From Terana coerulea (taxonomy: Eukaryota > Basidiomycota > Agaricomycetes > Polyporales > Phanerochaetaceae): 64,000 nt of DNA. The position numbers and the translations under genes were made by a program. Within the stretch, counting starts at the first letter, position 1, and each line of letters starts with the position of its first letter. Below, one piece after another: positions 11,180 through 23,282 of this stretch. A model generated the notes under the pieces. That model was not told the DNA's origin, made no database searches, and saw only the letters and a program-made list of their open reading frames with translations. The stretch lies in NCBI GenBank assembly GCA_024811115.1, contig JAKOGH010001195.1, positions 248,001 to 312,000 on the forward strand, written 5' to 3'.

Positions 11180-12495
11180 ATGGATACCTTCTCCCCTCTC
11201 TTCGCGGGCGACTTCCTGCCCGACTGGTCACCCGCTGTGTACCAGGATGACCACTCCCGCTTCGACTCTGAGTACGAGGTCTCATCCCTCCTTGCGGAGC
11301 AGCTTACCCTGCTTAGCCTTGATTGTCCCCAACCGCTTGGCTACGACTACCCGCTTGGCTGCGAGCAAGTCGGTGGAGGGTTTGGCGCATACACGGGGGC
11401 GAACAACGCGTCTGGGATGTTCGATGCATCCGGACTGGGAGGTGACGCTGTTACAGTGAACGCGTGAGTGCAGTTATTCATACGAACGCGACGCGTCTCA
11501 ACTCCGCAATTAGCCTGGGGCTTTGCCATGAAGATTCAGGATTGGCGTATCCATCACCGACCCCCACCTTCACCAATGCACCCTTTGTACCGTCCTGCGC
11601 GGCATCTGCCGTCTCGAATATGTTTATAAGACCGCTCCCCAGCGTGTTTGAGGACACATACTTCCCCTTTCCTCCTAGGTTCGGCGCAGTCTCAACCTCC
11701 TCGTTCTACGACTACACCGAGCCTGTCCCTATGGCGGACAACGCATCCACTTACGCAGGCCCGTCAAACGCGTCCAAGGAGTCCCCCGAAGACCAATTTC
11801 CAATCTCTACGCCATCTTTGTGCGCGTTAATGACTCCGCCCGCGTCCCCGCCGCGTCCGGTTAAAGGCAAGGGGCGCGCCACTCCCGTCGTCCAGCAGCC
11901 CCGGCCGAAGCCCGCTCGTCCCTGCGCCGAGGCCGCCCGCCACACCGCCCGCCCGTACCCTGCACCGTCCGTTCTCGCCTCCCCGATTGCCTCGGCCTCC
12001 TCCACTGACGTCAGTACCAGCACCGCGGCCGTCAAGCCTGCCACCCTCCGCCGTACCGCGCCGCGCACCGTCCAGGTGCCCATCGTCGACGGCGTCGCTG
12101 CCCATTTCCCGAACGCTCGTAGCTCGAAATGTCCGCACTGTCCTAAAGCGTTCCGCAGCCGCGCGATCCTCAAGCGACACATCAAGGGCCACTTCGGGAA
12201 GGACGCCTTCGTATGCACGGGCGTGCCGGAGGCGGCGGCGGGCAGGTACGGCGTCGGTGAGGTAATGGACGAGGACGGTGTCGTTGCGCTGCACAACCTC
12301 GGGATGCATCACGGCGAGAGGTATGCGGGCGGGTGTTGGAAGACGTTCAGCCGTCGCGACGCGCTGGGCCGGCACCTGCGACTTGAAGGCTGGGGCTGCG
12401 TCCATGAGCGCATGCCGGAGAAGCACTGGTTTGAGGGTGTGCAGGTTAGCGCGGCCGAGCAGGGCCAGGAGCATGAGACAGGAGAGGCTGAGTAG
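11180..12495 (+). CDS. ZnF B: C2H2-like zinc-finger protein, intact
   Basis: Start MDTFSPLFAGDFLPDWSPAV at 11180 is preferred over 11129 because the latter is only 12 nt past the TATA-like box. Intron 1 is 11464-11513 (GTGAGT..ATTAG), joining VNA to LGLCHEDSG. The protein has an acidic Ser/Tyr/Pro-rich N-terminal half, a basic strip (PRPVKGKGRATP) and a C-terminal module: CPHCPKAF..LKRHIKGH, VCTGVP, YGVG, ERYAGGCWKTFSRRDALGRH and GC. The first finger is C-x2-C-x12-H-x4-H; the second is a CW..FSRxDALxRH..C variant. Domain content suggests a nuclear DNA-binding regulator, but no target is known. It is very close to ZnF C, so a recent duplicate. A possible in-frame linker intron (11955-12014, 60 nt) may be optional. 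It is convergent with BTB b, 395 bp away. Confidence 0.82.
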
Positions 12496-12889
12496 ACGAC
12501 TCGAGAGCCCTTCGTTGCTCAAGTTTACGCTTGGCACACAACCTCGTGGCCATCTCCCTCGCGTGTACCCGCCACGCCGTTGCAACGACACACATATACT
12601 CACCTACCCACCCCTCCAGCAACACCCCGCCGCCCTCAGCCAGTCTATCGACGCACATAGCCTTTTCACTCTGCCGGTTCTACACCAGTTTTGTTACATC
12701 ACACTCGCAAATCTCATTCTGTTGTATTTCTCTCATCATGTTTCACACATCATTTGCTCAGGACAGCAGCTGATTTATCTACATTTTCAAACACTGTTCT
12801 GTATGTATCATTTCGCACTATGATAATTTACTAAACAATCAAACACACACGCATGAGCTGGACACCATCGTAACAGCGTAGAGCAGAGT

Positions 12890-14275
12890 CTATCCGTAGC
12901 ACCCAGCAATATTACAAGTACTGCCTCGTTCTGAGGGCTGTCTACCCACCCAACTCAACTCAGGGCATTTTGGGCATGCATTGGCAAGACACCATTTTTC
13001 TGGCATTTGAGCCCAGTGTATGGGCAAGAATTGGTGCGGGGCTACTGTTAAGCTGAAAAGTACTTCAGTCACAACAACAAATAACAAGCGGCACAAGTTC
13101 GTACCTGAATTCAAACCGAACATTGCAGGTAGGGCGTCCCACATATCATTGGCCTTCTTCACAATAGCGTCCTGCAAGTGACTGTCGCACATGAAGCACA
13201 GATCCCATTCACCAACTTTCTTCTTCAATTTCAGGTACATTCCAATGGGGTCGGCGTGCAGAGCTGTGTCGACGGTCGCCCTATAATCCTGCTTCTCTTG
13301 CTTTGTCATGTTTTTATGAGCGATATAACGGCATTTAGTCTTCCACAGTTGGACCAATGTCCCGAAATCTTCCCCCTCCTCGAGAGTATGGTCCTCCCAA
13401 TGTGCGAGGCAGGATGCGCGGCTTGAATACAAAGTATCCTCAACCGTTGTCTCAGCATCCGGTAGCTTACTTAAAAGCGCGATCTTTCCGCGATGGTATC
13501 GGAGCTCGTCGCTGCTGTGCAGAAGCTGCCATCGCGCCGCACGGTACTCCCCCTTGAGAAACGAAGCGTCCGGCCCATCCCATTCATCTTGGGGACTCAG
13601 CGTGGAGAGTACGTAGTATGCGGCAGGCAGCACCGCCGGCACGTCGAATTCGGCCGCGAAGCGGATCGCGGAGGCAGGCTCGGGGAGCACGCAGCTCGCT
13701 ATGGTATCGAACTCGTGCTCTTCCCCGCCATAGGCGGCAAAGTTGGCGTTCCAGCGCTGCACGAGGAGCTCCTTGTCCGCCCAGGAAGCGCAAAAAGCCG
13801 ACAAACGTCGTCGGCCACTGCTCTGACAGGTGGTGCGCGAGCGCGTCGCAGAGCGAGGTGACCTGGTACTTGCGCCCCATCTGCATCAGCCCGTACGCGT
13901 TCACGGCGAAGTTGGGATCCTCATGCTTGAACTGTAGGCCACTGCAGCAGCATCAAGTAGAGGGAGCTAAAGCGTGATGTATATGGCATACCCTGGCTTG
14001 TAGAAGGTGCTGAGCAGAGCAGCGATGTCTTCGGCGCTGTCCGGCAGGTGGACAATAGGGGCACCGTCGTGCATCTCGCGCTCGGCGCCGCCAGCGGGGA
14101 GCGCCATCATGTCCGCAAATATGGGCGAATGCAGGGACATGACGACCGAGTGCATGCGAAATAGCGTCGTCGAGCCATCCTTGGCTGCGGCAGCAATGAC
14201 GAGATCGCCGTTCGCGAGGTAGAGCTCGTCATGGCGGGCAGGTTCGACAGTGGGTAGGGAGGTAGAAGTAGACAT
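12890..14275 (-). pseudogene. BTB b: BTB/POZ-domain gene with one frameshift
   Basis: BTB/POZ protein of the cluster family. Exon 1 begins MSTSTSLPTVEPARHDELYL, GDLVIAAAAKDG, MHSVVMSLHSPIFADM and HLPDSAEDIAALLSTFYKPG; it is followed by MGRKYQVTSLCDALAHHL. One extra base near 13783-13786 shifts the frame between FVGFLRF and WADKELLVQRWNANF, exactly where the paralogues read straight through. Downstream of the shift the protein is long and clean, with SAIRFAAEFDVPAVLPAAYY, HADPIGMYLKLKKKVGEWDL, CFMC and WDALPAMFG. The C-terminal end depends on a terminal intron at GTACGA (near 13103). Either a recent single-base inactivation or a sequence error. BTB proteins often act as substrate adaptors or dimerising regulators; here the role is unknown. 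Confidence 0.7.
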
Positions 14276-15240
14276 CGGTCACTTTATATGTAACAAGCCC
14301 TATGCTTCATCAATTCAGCCTGCTTATACGCGAAAGAATCAGTAAACTCACAGATCAGCGTTGTCCCACTGTCAGTGGTGGTCAAGGTAAGTAGTAGGAC
14401 ACTAGCGGGCGGCATATGTGGCGGCGTGGCCAACGCATCAGCGTGCTGACACACGTGGTGTCCTACCAAACGCTGGAAAGCGTGGGAACTGCTCATTGAA
14501 GAACTTGCCACGGGCCTCGCCAGCTTCCCCCATGATCTTTCTGAATATTTGCACTCATTTCAGAGCAACGTTGCTTGGTTCGTCTCACAGTAGCTCTCGA
14601 ATGCAAAACATAACTCGTTCTCTCTTACTTTCAATAGGCAAAAACGCTTTCAAGGCTCGCGCTTTCTGCCTCGGAAGTTAACCTGCTCATTCGAGCTGGG
14701 ATCTCCCTGCTGCCTCGTAGCGGACAGTGGACATCGGCGGCGGCAGCATTCAAAGTTCCATGTCGCTCACGCCGGAAGTCTGATCGCTCTAGTGGACCCT
14801 TTGCCTTGCCCAGCGCGCGTCCTCGGTCGGAGACTCGGAGGTTTGGCGTTCATCTCTGTGAGTGATCCACCTCCGATGATATACTTGTCACTGGTAGCAC
14901 TGAGCACCGCATATAAGCACATCATCAGGCCGCAGCGACAGCTCTGTTCCCCCACATTCCATATACAATAGCGGGCACGGGTGTATTTATTGGCATCAGT
15001 GCCATGGAACAGCTGGACGGATCCGCCGCTGCCACCGGAGGTGTGCGCGGAGGCGCCTGTGCTGGTCGGACGCCGCTCGGGTACTGCCCGCCTGCGGGCA
15101 GGTCTATGCTCCGAAGCGGACAGGTCTCAGCGGTTGGCGGAGCTCTGACTGGCGCGATATATATGAAGGAGGGACGGGGAGACGCCCCATGTTGATATCT
15201 TGCCCCTCCCCTCAACTCATCGCGCGGTAGGACTGAGACT
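14276..15240. other. Divergent spacer with TATA box of the FAD gene
   Basis: No gene seen. A TATATAT run at 15157-15164 lies about 80 bp upstream of the oxidase start codon (15241) and is its likely core promoter. Confidence 0.45.
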
Positions 15241-17715
15241 ATGACGCTCGTAGAGACTCTGAAGGATGCGCTCCACAAGAAGGTATGCTATATTATTTCC
15301 TGCGATTCTGCGGGTGTCATTCTGATCCGATCTAGCACACACACTCAGACGACGGCCGACCCCATGTTGTCGGACAGACAGCGAGTGCTGAAAATGTCGG
15401 CGACGACTCGCTTACGGTATGCACCAACATCTGTTCCTCAACGCACCGCTTACGTTTTACGACATAGCCCGCCAGCCTCCGCCAAGAGCTCGTCGAGGCC
15501 TACCAGAAAGATCACCGTCTGAAGCCGTTCATCACGCTCTTCGACCTCATCGACGACCCCAAGATCGATTTCACCTCGCCCGAGGTCGAGCACCTCCTGC
15601 ATGACCTCGCGCAGATCAACGAGGGCCTCGAGCCGCCCCTCCCCGAGAAGCCCGTCCCGTCGACGAGCGTGTTCTTCGAGGACGACCCATCCATCGAGCG
15701 CGTCGACACGGGCGAGTTCGGGAACTGGGGCAAGAATGTGAACTACAACACGCCGTACACGTTCGTCGTGCGCTCGATCGCGGGCGTGAGCAAGATCGTG
15801 AAGTGGGCGGCGGAGCGCAACCGCAAAGTGCGCGTCTCTGGGTTCCGGCACAGCTGGAGGTACGTCGTCGCGCGCTAGGCTCAGTCGTCCTTCGCTGACC
15901 GTCCGCGTGAACCCCTACCAGCGAGGTCTTCGGCGCGCCGGGCGACGTTATGATCATGTTCCTCCCGTTTGACGTCCTCACGAAGATCCCGTACAAGCAG
16001 CCGCCGCCGGACTGGAAGTCCGAACTGCTCGGCATTGAGCTCGTGCCGACGGTCGCGGGACGCCCGCCGCCCGAAGGCCACGCGTTCTGCAAGGTCATGG
16101 CGGGCACGACAAACGACATGTTCCGGCAGTGGTGCTTCGACCACAAGGCGTGGTGCCTCCCACTCAATGTGATCATGGTCGAGGTGGGTCTCCCGCCTCC
16201 TGCATATCCTCGACAAGGGTCGTAAGCTGAGTTGCATGCGCTAGGTGACCTTCGGCGGGACGAACGCGCCCGTGTGCCACGGCGCGGGCCTGCGCACGGA
16301 GACGCTCTCGGACCTCGTCGCCGCGGTGACGTACATCGACGCGCGCGGCGCGCTGCAGACCGTCGACGACCCGGCCGAGCTGCGCGCCGCAGCGGGCGCG
16401 TTCGGCCTGCTCGGCGTCGTCGTCGCGCTCACGCTGCGGCTCGACGCGATGGGCGTGACGGACATGATGCCCGCGAAGGTGCCGCTGCCGCTCGCGGTCC
16501 CGCCCCGAGGGGCTACGTGCTCCCGCACGCGGTGCAGCGGATGGTGGACGCGCGGGGCATCACGGAGAAGATGCTTGAGCAGGCAAGGGAGGAGTTTGTG
16601 AGGCGGTGTGAGGAGGATTGGTACCTCGAGTGGTTCTGGTTCCCGTACCAGGACGAGGTCTGGGTCAATACGTGGAAGAGTGAGCGTGCCGTGGGTTTCA
16701 CATGAAGCAGTCTGCTGACCGAGTGCTTGAATGTTGCTGTAGAACGGCCAATCGCTGCTAGCGACGGTAACCGCCAGCCCTACCCCGGAGACAACTGGCT
16801 CACCGGTGTTAGGTCTCAGCAGGTCTGTACCAGAGCACTTCACAGCGTATAGTCGTTACTCATTGCTCTTGTGTTTCAGATCCAAGGCTCACTCGCAGAA
16901 GCAATCATTAACTTCACGCCCTTCCGGTGGCTGCCGGGGCGTTTGCAAGCCTTCCTCTTCGGCGCGTCGTCCCTGTTCGCGATGCCGAACGTGACGGACC
17001 CGAAGGATGCAATCAAGACGTTGCAGAGCGAGGCGCTGCACTTCCGGCGCGGCATTCGTGCGTATCCGTGTCTCTAACAGGGTCTTGACGTGTTAAGCTC
17101 ATTGTATAAACAGAAAACTTCAGGTGCTGGGACACAGAGTGGGAGATCCCGATCCCGAAGGTCGGCGGGCAGATTGACTACGAGCTTGTACAACGCGCCT
17201 GGTACGTGCTACAGCCCGCTGATTTTTTTGTCACGGATGCTGATCAATCACATAGGTGGGACGGCCTGTCCGCCGTGTACGCGCGCAAGGACGCGCCGGT
17301 GCGCGTCGCGCTCGAGATGCGGCTCACGGGCGGCTCAGGCGCGCTGCTCGCGCCGCAGCGCGGGAACGGCGCGACGTGCAGCATCGAGGTGCTCACCACG
17401 CTTGTCACGCCGCGCGACGACTGGGCGACGTTCATGCAGGCCGTCGCGGACAAGTGGACCGCCTACGACGTCCGGGATGAACATGGCAACACGCTGTACC
17501 CGCGCCCGCACTGGGCGAAGCAGTGGGCGGGGCTGCAGGTGCGCGGGAAGCCCGTCGAGCGCTACCTCAAGGAGGACGCGTACCGGGAGGCGTTTGCGGC
17601 GTTTCGCCAGACATTCGAGGGTGTGGTGACAAGGAGGGGAGGGAGTGTTGAGGAGACGTTGAGTCGATTTGGGAATGGGTTGATGCAGAGGCTGATCTGG
17701 GACGAGGAGGTTTAA
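15241..17715 (+). CDS. FAD-dependent oxidase, sugar-1,4-lactone oxidase-like
   Basis: Predicted flavoprotein of the FAD-binding type 4 / aldonolactone-oxidase-like group. Exon 1 (MTLVETLKDALHKK) joins HTHSDDGRPHVVGQ and PASLRQELVEAYQKDHRLKP. The FAD-binding half contains FVVRSIAGVSKIVKWAAERN, VRVSGFRHSW, FGGTNAPVCHGAG and TETLSDLVAAVTYI, matching the PP-loop/SGGHS-like strip of the family. The C-terminal half has WYLEWFWFPYQDEVWVNTW, WEIPIP, HWAKQW and ends LIWDEEV. About eight short introns are needed and all found junctions keep phase, except at 16498-16516, where PLPLAVP must shift frame to reach GYVLPHAVQRM. A C4 run and a G4 run there suggest a small indel. It is flanked by BTB/ZnF genes and appears to be an insertion into that cluster. 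Substrate uncertain. Confidence 0.75.
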
Positions 17716-18119
17716 GAACTACTTACCAGTGTTTGCCGTGCGTGTTTTGTATCATGATTTTATTTTGTGATGTGCGTCTTGCAATTTATATACTGATTAC
17801 TTGTAACATCGGGATTCACTAATTGCTCCGCGTATTTGGCCCTTGAAATGCACTCAAGTCTCACCCGCATGGCGTCCAGCGTCTCTGGAGAAGTGACGCG
17901 TGAGTCAGCGTGCTGACGTACCACGTGTGCTTGTCCTCCTCCACCCGGCGCTTGTCTAGCCTAAAAGAGACCACGACTTGCAGGATGGCTGGGACAGGTG
18001 CTCTCGCTGGATGTGTATATGACCTTGATTATGCTTTGGAGCTCTTGACTTTCGACTGATGGTTGCCCTGCTGGTCCGGGAGCAGGCCATCGAAGGAAAG
18101 CCATAATTTTTATACCGCG

Positions 18120-18166
18120 TTATAACACAGATATACCACGGTAGAATCGGTATGACTGTGTTATAA
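18120..18166. repeat. Short inverted repeat
   Basis: An 11-bp perfect inverted pair TTATAACACAG (18120-18130) and CTGTGTTATAA (18156-18166) continues inward imperfectly (ATATACC against its GGTAT partner). It lies between the oxidase gene and the BTB c relic and could be a small hairpin or a MITE core. Confidence 0.55.
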
Positions 18167-18289
18167 GGCGTAGCGCCGATGCAAGCTGTATAAAACTCAA
18201 AAACCACTCAATACCGATTATAACCATGTCGTAAGGCACTTACAACTCAGTCATAACAGTGACAGGCCGCCGTTGTAAACTGCTTATAA

Positions 18290-19162
18290 GTAGTACGATG
18301 GAGCCCCACTCGTCAACCTTCCAGACAAAGCAGAGGACATCGCGGCCCTCCTCGAAGTCTTGTACAATCCGGGGTGCGCTATATACATTCCGTATGGTCA
18401 ATGTGTATCTAATCACGGCCATAGCTACTACCCACTCTTCAAGCACAATGACAGAGACTTCACATTTACGGCTTACAGGCTGATGTAGATGGGGCGCCCG
18501 AACCGGCATTGGCCATTCGATTCGCCATCGACTTCCATGTCCCTGCCATCCTTTCCGCCGCGTTCTACACCCTGTCAACGCTCGATGCACAGGCAGGGTG
18601 GTGGGCAGATGGTGAACGCGTCGAATCACCCAACCACCGCACACGCTGGGACCTCCTTGACGACAGCACCCAGCTCCGATATTATCGCAGGAAAGCACCG
18701 GCTGGCTAAGCACGCAGAGAGGATCGACAGTGTCTTTGACATGGTGCAGATCTTTTGAAGTGCGATAAGGAGTGGGAAGGCCAGGAGGGCCAGGAGGTTC
18801 TTCATGAAAATGGAGAGGACGGCGCCGAGATCGTGACGCGCGAGGAGGTGTCGGGACCGTGCTCGTTTTACGCCGAAAAAGCTGCAGAACAATACGTCAA
18901 CACGACCCTATTTTCAGGGACCCTTAATACAGTCCAATGGGTGCATGGTGCGGACCCAATATCAGAATACATCAAGATTCAGAACGATTCGCGTAAATGG
19001 AAGCTATGCTACGGGTGTGAGTGCAAGGTCAAGAAGAACATTGCACGCAGGGTAAACATGATCTGGGATGACCTTCCCAAGGCGTTCAACTTAGAGCCAT
19101 GTAAGCCTCCGTTGTACTGTCTGAGTTTGCTGTATGCTGAATGCGTCCTGACAGTGCAATGA
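18290..19162 (+). pseudogene. BTB c: truncated, internally deleted BTB relic
   Basis: The BTB N-terminus is missing; similarity starts at a GAPLVNLPDKAEDIAALLEV equivalent near 18300. The next block, PLFKHNDRDF..AYRLM, hits TAG (near 18485) where paralogues have Gln. About 60 residues are then absent before LAIRFAIDFHVPAILSAAFY. Further breaks follow before QWVHGADPISEYIKIQNDSR and KWKLCYGCECKVKKN. The last piece, WDDLPKAFNLEPC, retains a terminal intron GTAAGC..ACAG leading to Leu-Gln-stop, which helps define the family's real C-terminus. Clearly a pseudogene; convergent with ZnF C. Confidence 0.85.
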
Positions 19163-19783
19163 TGTGGTCGGAATGGACACGAGATATAGGAGCCCCGTAG
19201 CCACCGAGCACTTTGCATGCATCCTTCCAACATCATGGTGTCCCCTGCCACTGTCACGAGCACATATGATACACTTTGAGTTGCGTTGCATGCGGCACGC
19301 GATCGCGAGGCACTGTTGTGGCTCTAGCAGGACTTCTCACCACACCGACGAGACGGAGTGAGTATATGTGCGTCGTTGCTAATATGGCCGTCGTGCCACA
19401 GACGCTCCTAGACTCACTTCATGCGATATGCCGTCATGATGTACTTCCATCCCAGATAAGTATATGTATATGAATGTTTATTGAATTATTCCGGTGCGGC
19501 TATACTACAAGCTGAATGATGTTTGAGAATACACAATGGGCAATCTAGTAGGGTTGGGTACAAAGAGATCCAGGACATATGAGGAGAGATACAGAGAGGC
19601 GAGATGTGCATGTGACGTAGAGGAGATGTGGAGAGAGGCCCGATGGCTTTGCGCGTCGATTGACGGTACCGAGGGTGCCTGTGGGATGAATGGGTGGGGG
19701 TATGCGCGTCGATGCACTGACATGATCAGCGCAATGGCTACAGAGGCAAATGCGGAAGCGTAAACAGAACGCTCGCGAGTTAT
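19163..19783. other. Convergent spacer between BTB c and ZnF C
   Basis: No gene or structured repeat recognised; probably the 3' regions of the two flanking genes. Confidence 0.4.
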
Positions 19784-21078
19784 TTACTCGGGCCCTCTCG
19801 CCACGCGCTCCTGGCCCTGCTCGGCCGCACTGACCTGCGCGCCCACGAACCATTGCTTTTCCTGCATGCTCTTATGAACGCAGCCCCAGCCATCCCACCG
19901 CAAGTGCCGCTTAAACGCGTCGAGGCGGCTGATCACCTTCCAGCACCCGCCCGCATACCTCTCACCCTGGTGCACCCCGAGGTTGTGCAGCGCGACGCCG
20001 CCGGCCGCGTCTGCCACCGTTCCCACGCCATACCTGCCCGCCTCCGCCTCCAACACACCCGTGCACACGAAGCCGTTCCCGTAGTGACACTTCATGTGGC
20101 GCTTGAGGTCCGAGGGGTTGGAGAACGCGTTCAGCTTAGGACAGTGCGGACAGTTCAAGCTGCCAGGGGTCGGGACTGGCATGACGTCGTCAACGGCGGA
20201 CAGCTTCTTGGTGCGCCGCTTGGTATGGCGGAGCGTGGCGGGCTTGACGGCAGCGGTGCTGGTGCTGGCGACGGCAGAGGAGGGCGAGGCAATCGGGGAG
20301 GCGAGGACGGACGGCGCAGGGTACGGGCGGGCGGCGTGGCGGGTGGCCTTGGCGCGGGGACGGACGGGTTTCGGCCGGGGCGGCGCGTCGGCGGGAGTGG
20401 CGCGCCCCTTGCCTTTGGCCGGACGCGGCGGGGACGCGGGCGGGGTGATGTACGCGTCCTGAGAAGACATGCGGGCCGGAAATTGCTCTTCGGGAGACTC
20501 AGTGGACGTGTTTGACAGGTCAAGGTATTGAAGCATGTTCAACACAGAGATGGGGTCGAAGCAGTCGTAGGACGAGGGAGTGGAGGCCGCGCTGAAACTG
20601 GGAGGAGAGGGGATGTAGGTGTCTGGATCCACGTTGGGGAGCGGCATGGTGAACATTGTCGGGACGGCAGGTGCCGTGGACGGCACAAAGGGTGCATTGT
20701 CAATGATAGAGGTGCCCGTGGTGTCCAGTGACGGATATGGTATTCCCGAAGCTGCATGGCAAAGCCCCAGGCTGATTACAAAATTGAGACGCGTCGCGTT
20801 GGTATGAATGACTGCACTCACGCGTTCGCTGAAACAACGTCACCTCCCAGTCCGGATGCATCGAACATCCCGTACGCGTCGTTCGCCCCCGTGAACGCGT
20901 CAAACCCTCCACCAATGTGCCCGTATCCAAGCGGGTAGTTGTGGCCAAGGGCAGAATGCTCCGCGAGGAGGGAAAAGAGCTCGTAGTCGGAGTCGAAAGG
21001 GGAGTGGTCATCCTGGTAGACGGCAGGCGACCAGTCGGGCAGGAAGTCGCTTGGGAAGGGAGAGAGCAAGTGATCCAT
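19784..21078 (-). CDS. ZnF C: C2H2-like zinc-finger protein, intact
   Basis: Close paralogue of ZnF B. The preferred start at 21078 (MDHLLSPFPSDFLPDWSPAV) parallels the ZnF B start; an upstream in-frame ATG at 21129 sits next to the TATA-like box. One intron (GTGAGT..AATCAG, about 20822-20771) joins SANA to LGLCHAASG. The basic strip PRPAKGKGRATP precedes a finger CPHCPKLNAFSNPSDLKRHM that is one residue longer than in ZnF B, then VCTGV, RYGVG, ERYAGGCWKVISRLDAFKRH and GC. The 60-nt linker segment at 20324-20265 begins GTACCC and ends CCAG in frame, so it could be removed or kept without changing the frame. Probable transcription regulator; target unknown. Convergent with BTB c and divergent from BTB d. 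Confidence 0.82.
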
Positions 21079-21138
21079 GGCGGGGGGCTTCACGTATGGG
21101 GGGCGGGGGTGTGCTCGGCACAAAGCCATGGCTGCCGT

Positions 21139-21305
21139 CCTTTATGTAGCTGGAGCGAGGGACGAGGGACGGGCACGTCCGCCGGGGCAGTGGTCGACGC
21201 AAGGGTCTCGCAGGTCTCGTGGAATTCACAGAAATCGGTGCACGTGGTGATTATCACCTCTACCTTCCTATATATGGGTGGGTCGCCTCGGCAATGTGAT
21301 TATAG
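21139..21305 (-). promoter_or_regulatory. ZnF C promoter: TATA-like box and paired TAATCAC motifs
   Basis: On the minus strand TACATAAAGG (21148-21139) is the core box. Two copies of TGATAATCAC/TATAATCACA lie upstream at 21256-21247 and 21305-21296, separated by GGAAGGTAG. The same pair in the same order occurs upstream of ZnF E and, less exactly, F and D, so a shared cis-regulatory module is likely. Confidence 0.5.
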
Positions 21306-21685
21306 AGCAGAGTCGCAAGGCACAGGTGTTAGGTACCGCTGGGGTCCTGGGTTAAAGAGGAACAGGCGTTTTGGGGTCCGTCTGGAAAGCCCGGTTTAGA
21401 CTTTATACAGTAAGGGGTTTATACAGTGACGCCTGGCTCGTTGAGTCGTCGCGCATTACCAGGCATCGCCTCGACGTGTGGGCTTTAGCACTAGGCTGCA
21501 CCGACAAGTCTGCCAGTGCCCGACACTGGCTCTATCCATCCACTTCAAGTTGGCCAACGGAGCCAGAACTACGAAGGTTGTAGCTGCTGCATACTGGGTA
21601 AGTAAGTGGGACTCTAACCACTTGACATCCGCTAACGCTGACATACAACGTCAAGAGCATCAATTCGTGACGCGCGGCGACTGCT

Positions 21686-22160
21686 ATGTCTGGCTCTTCC
21701 AACGCTGTTGGAACAGTTAGATCGGGCCGCCACGAGAAGCTGTATTATCAGAACGGAGACTTGGTCATTGCTGCTCCGAGCGAGCCTTGAGGGCCTGATA
21801 ACTCTCTTCTGCGTCCACTCGGCAATACTATCTCGTCATTCGTCCGTCTTTGCAGACATTTTATCCTTGCCGGCTGGTAGCGCGGGACGTGAGGTGTATG
21901 ATGGAGTCACACTCGTCCATCTTTCAGGTAATGCAGTAGACTTCGCGGCTCTCGAAGTTTTCTACAGCCCTGGGTGCGTTTTACGCACCTCTCAAGCCTA
22001 ATTGCTGAGCAAAATTTATTGCTATAGCTTCCTCGATCTTCAAGAACAACGACAGGGACTTCGCCGTCACGGCCTACAGCCTGATGCAGACGGCGCGCAA
22101 GTAGGGCCAGGTCGACTCCCTCTGCGAAGCCATCGTACATCATATCACGCAGCAATGGCT
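21686..22160 (+). pseudogene. BTB d: 5' fragment of a BTB gene
   Basis: Begins MSGSSNAVGTVRSGRHEKLY and GDLVIAAPSEP, then stops (TGA near 21788). The original frame resumes one base off as GLITLFCVHSAILSRHSSVF and REVYDGVTLVHLSGNAVDFA. After an intron, FKNNDRDFAVTAYSLMQ is followed by another stop in the GRKYQ region and similarity ends near HHITQQWLTCD. The C-terminal two-thirds is missing. Its start is divergent from ZnF C. Confidence 0.85.
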
Positions 22161-23030
22161 GACGTGTGATAAAGGGATTAGAATAAGCGTGAATTGTAAG
22201 GGGATCTTGTAGCCACCAGCCACTGGGTTTGTATTGCTCCAGCACCCGACACGACATTACCACTGCCTTATAGACTCGTACGGAAAACTGCGGCGATGAG
22301 GCGTTCCGCTTATACTTGGTCAGCACTTGGTTTCGTGTGGACGCTTTGATGGCTTGCTTAGGCATAAGCGGCGTGGAGGATGCCATCCGTCACATAATAA
22401 CCTGGATATTTGCCGTTTCATAAGGTCAGATAAGTACAGGTGAGTTATTTGTCCTTTACTGTCGCATATATATAAACTCACCCATCGTGCTGGGTTTTCT
22501 CCCTTCCCCGACACAGAGTACCTCTGTGCCACTCATCCTCTCTGGACTAAGCACTGGCCTCATCGTCACTGTCAGCCAGCCATTGCGACACCGTGCTCGA
22601 CTGTTCAACATAGCTGGTGATCCTAGAAGGCTCGGTGCAGCCTACCGTGAAGAACGTCGTGCCCGGCTCCCGACGTCCCGCCGTCGTCATAAATCTTCGT
22701 CCCGCGCAACGTTTCGGGGGAATTCCTCAGACTCGGCCCGTGGTCTTCCCGTCAAATGCAGGTGCTCGCCTCCGACCCACTGGGAACTGAGGTGTACAGG
22801 CCCCGAAAGCCGCACGGAGGGCAGAACGCCGCTCCACCCTTTGTCGAGAAGCAGGGCACAGGATTTTAGGACAAAGGACGCAGTGGCAGACGAGTGGCGT
22901 CAGGCGAGTCGGCGACATGCCCAGGCGTGACCCTGGGCTAGACGTGACCATCGGAGTGGCGTCGTGCGTCGCCGCGCCTGTCACACCCTTCACCGACCTT
23001 CCCACGGCGCTGATTGGCCGGTCCGCGATG
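22161..23030. other. Intergenic, no recognised gene
   Basis: A 147-codon plus-strand open frame at 22487-22930 has no family resemblance and ordinary GC-driven openness, so it is not called. Nothing else assignable. Confidence 0.4.
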
Positions 23031-23067
23031 TTATCACACAAAGGGCAGCAAAGGGCGGTTATCACAT
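23031..23067. promoter_or_regulatory. Paired GTTATCACA motifs upstream of ZnF D
   Basis: GTTATCACAC (ending near 23039) and GTTATCACAT (23058-23067) form a spaced pair resembling the TAATCAC pairs upstream of ZnF C, E and F. They lie about 215-250 bp before the ZnF D start; a CATATAAGG TATA-like box is near 23207. Confidence 0.4.
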
Positions 23068-23282
23068 CTGCATCCGGTACGCCACGCTCCTGAACGCCTC
23101 TCTTTGTGTCTTTGTGGACGTCGCTCGTCGTGGGCGCGTCGGCCGCGGCATGGCGTTCAAAGTATTCGCCTGTGTCCCTCTCAAAGCTGCATTACATTCA
23201 TTCCAACATATAAGGCACTGTGGCCATGGTCCTGCTGCAGCAGCAACAGCACTCCCACCGACACACACTCCCGTAGCACTCC

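Noticed and set aside
11827..12603. Long minus-strand open frame (258 codons) opposite ZnF B, with similar ones opposite ZnF C, D, E and F
   Set aside because: They are mirror frames of GC-rich Pro/Ser/Ala coding sequence and show no domain; the plus-strand finger module is clearly the real gene.
22487..22930. 147-codon ORF between BTB d and ZnF D
   Set aside because: Arg-rich, no motif, no splice support and lies in promoter-like sequence.
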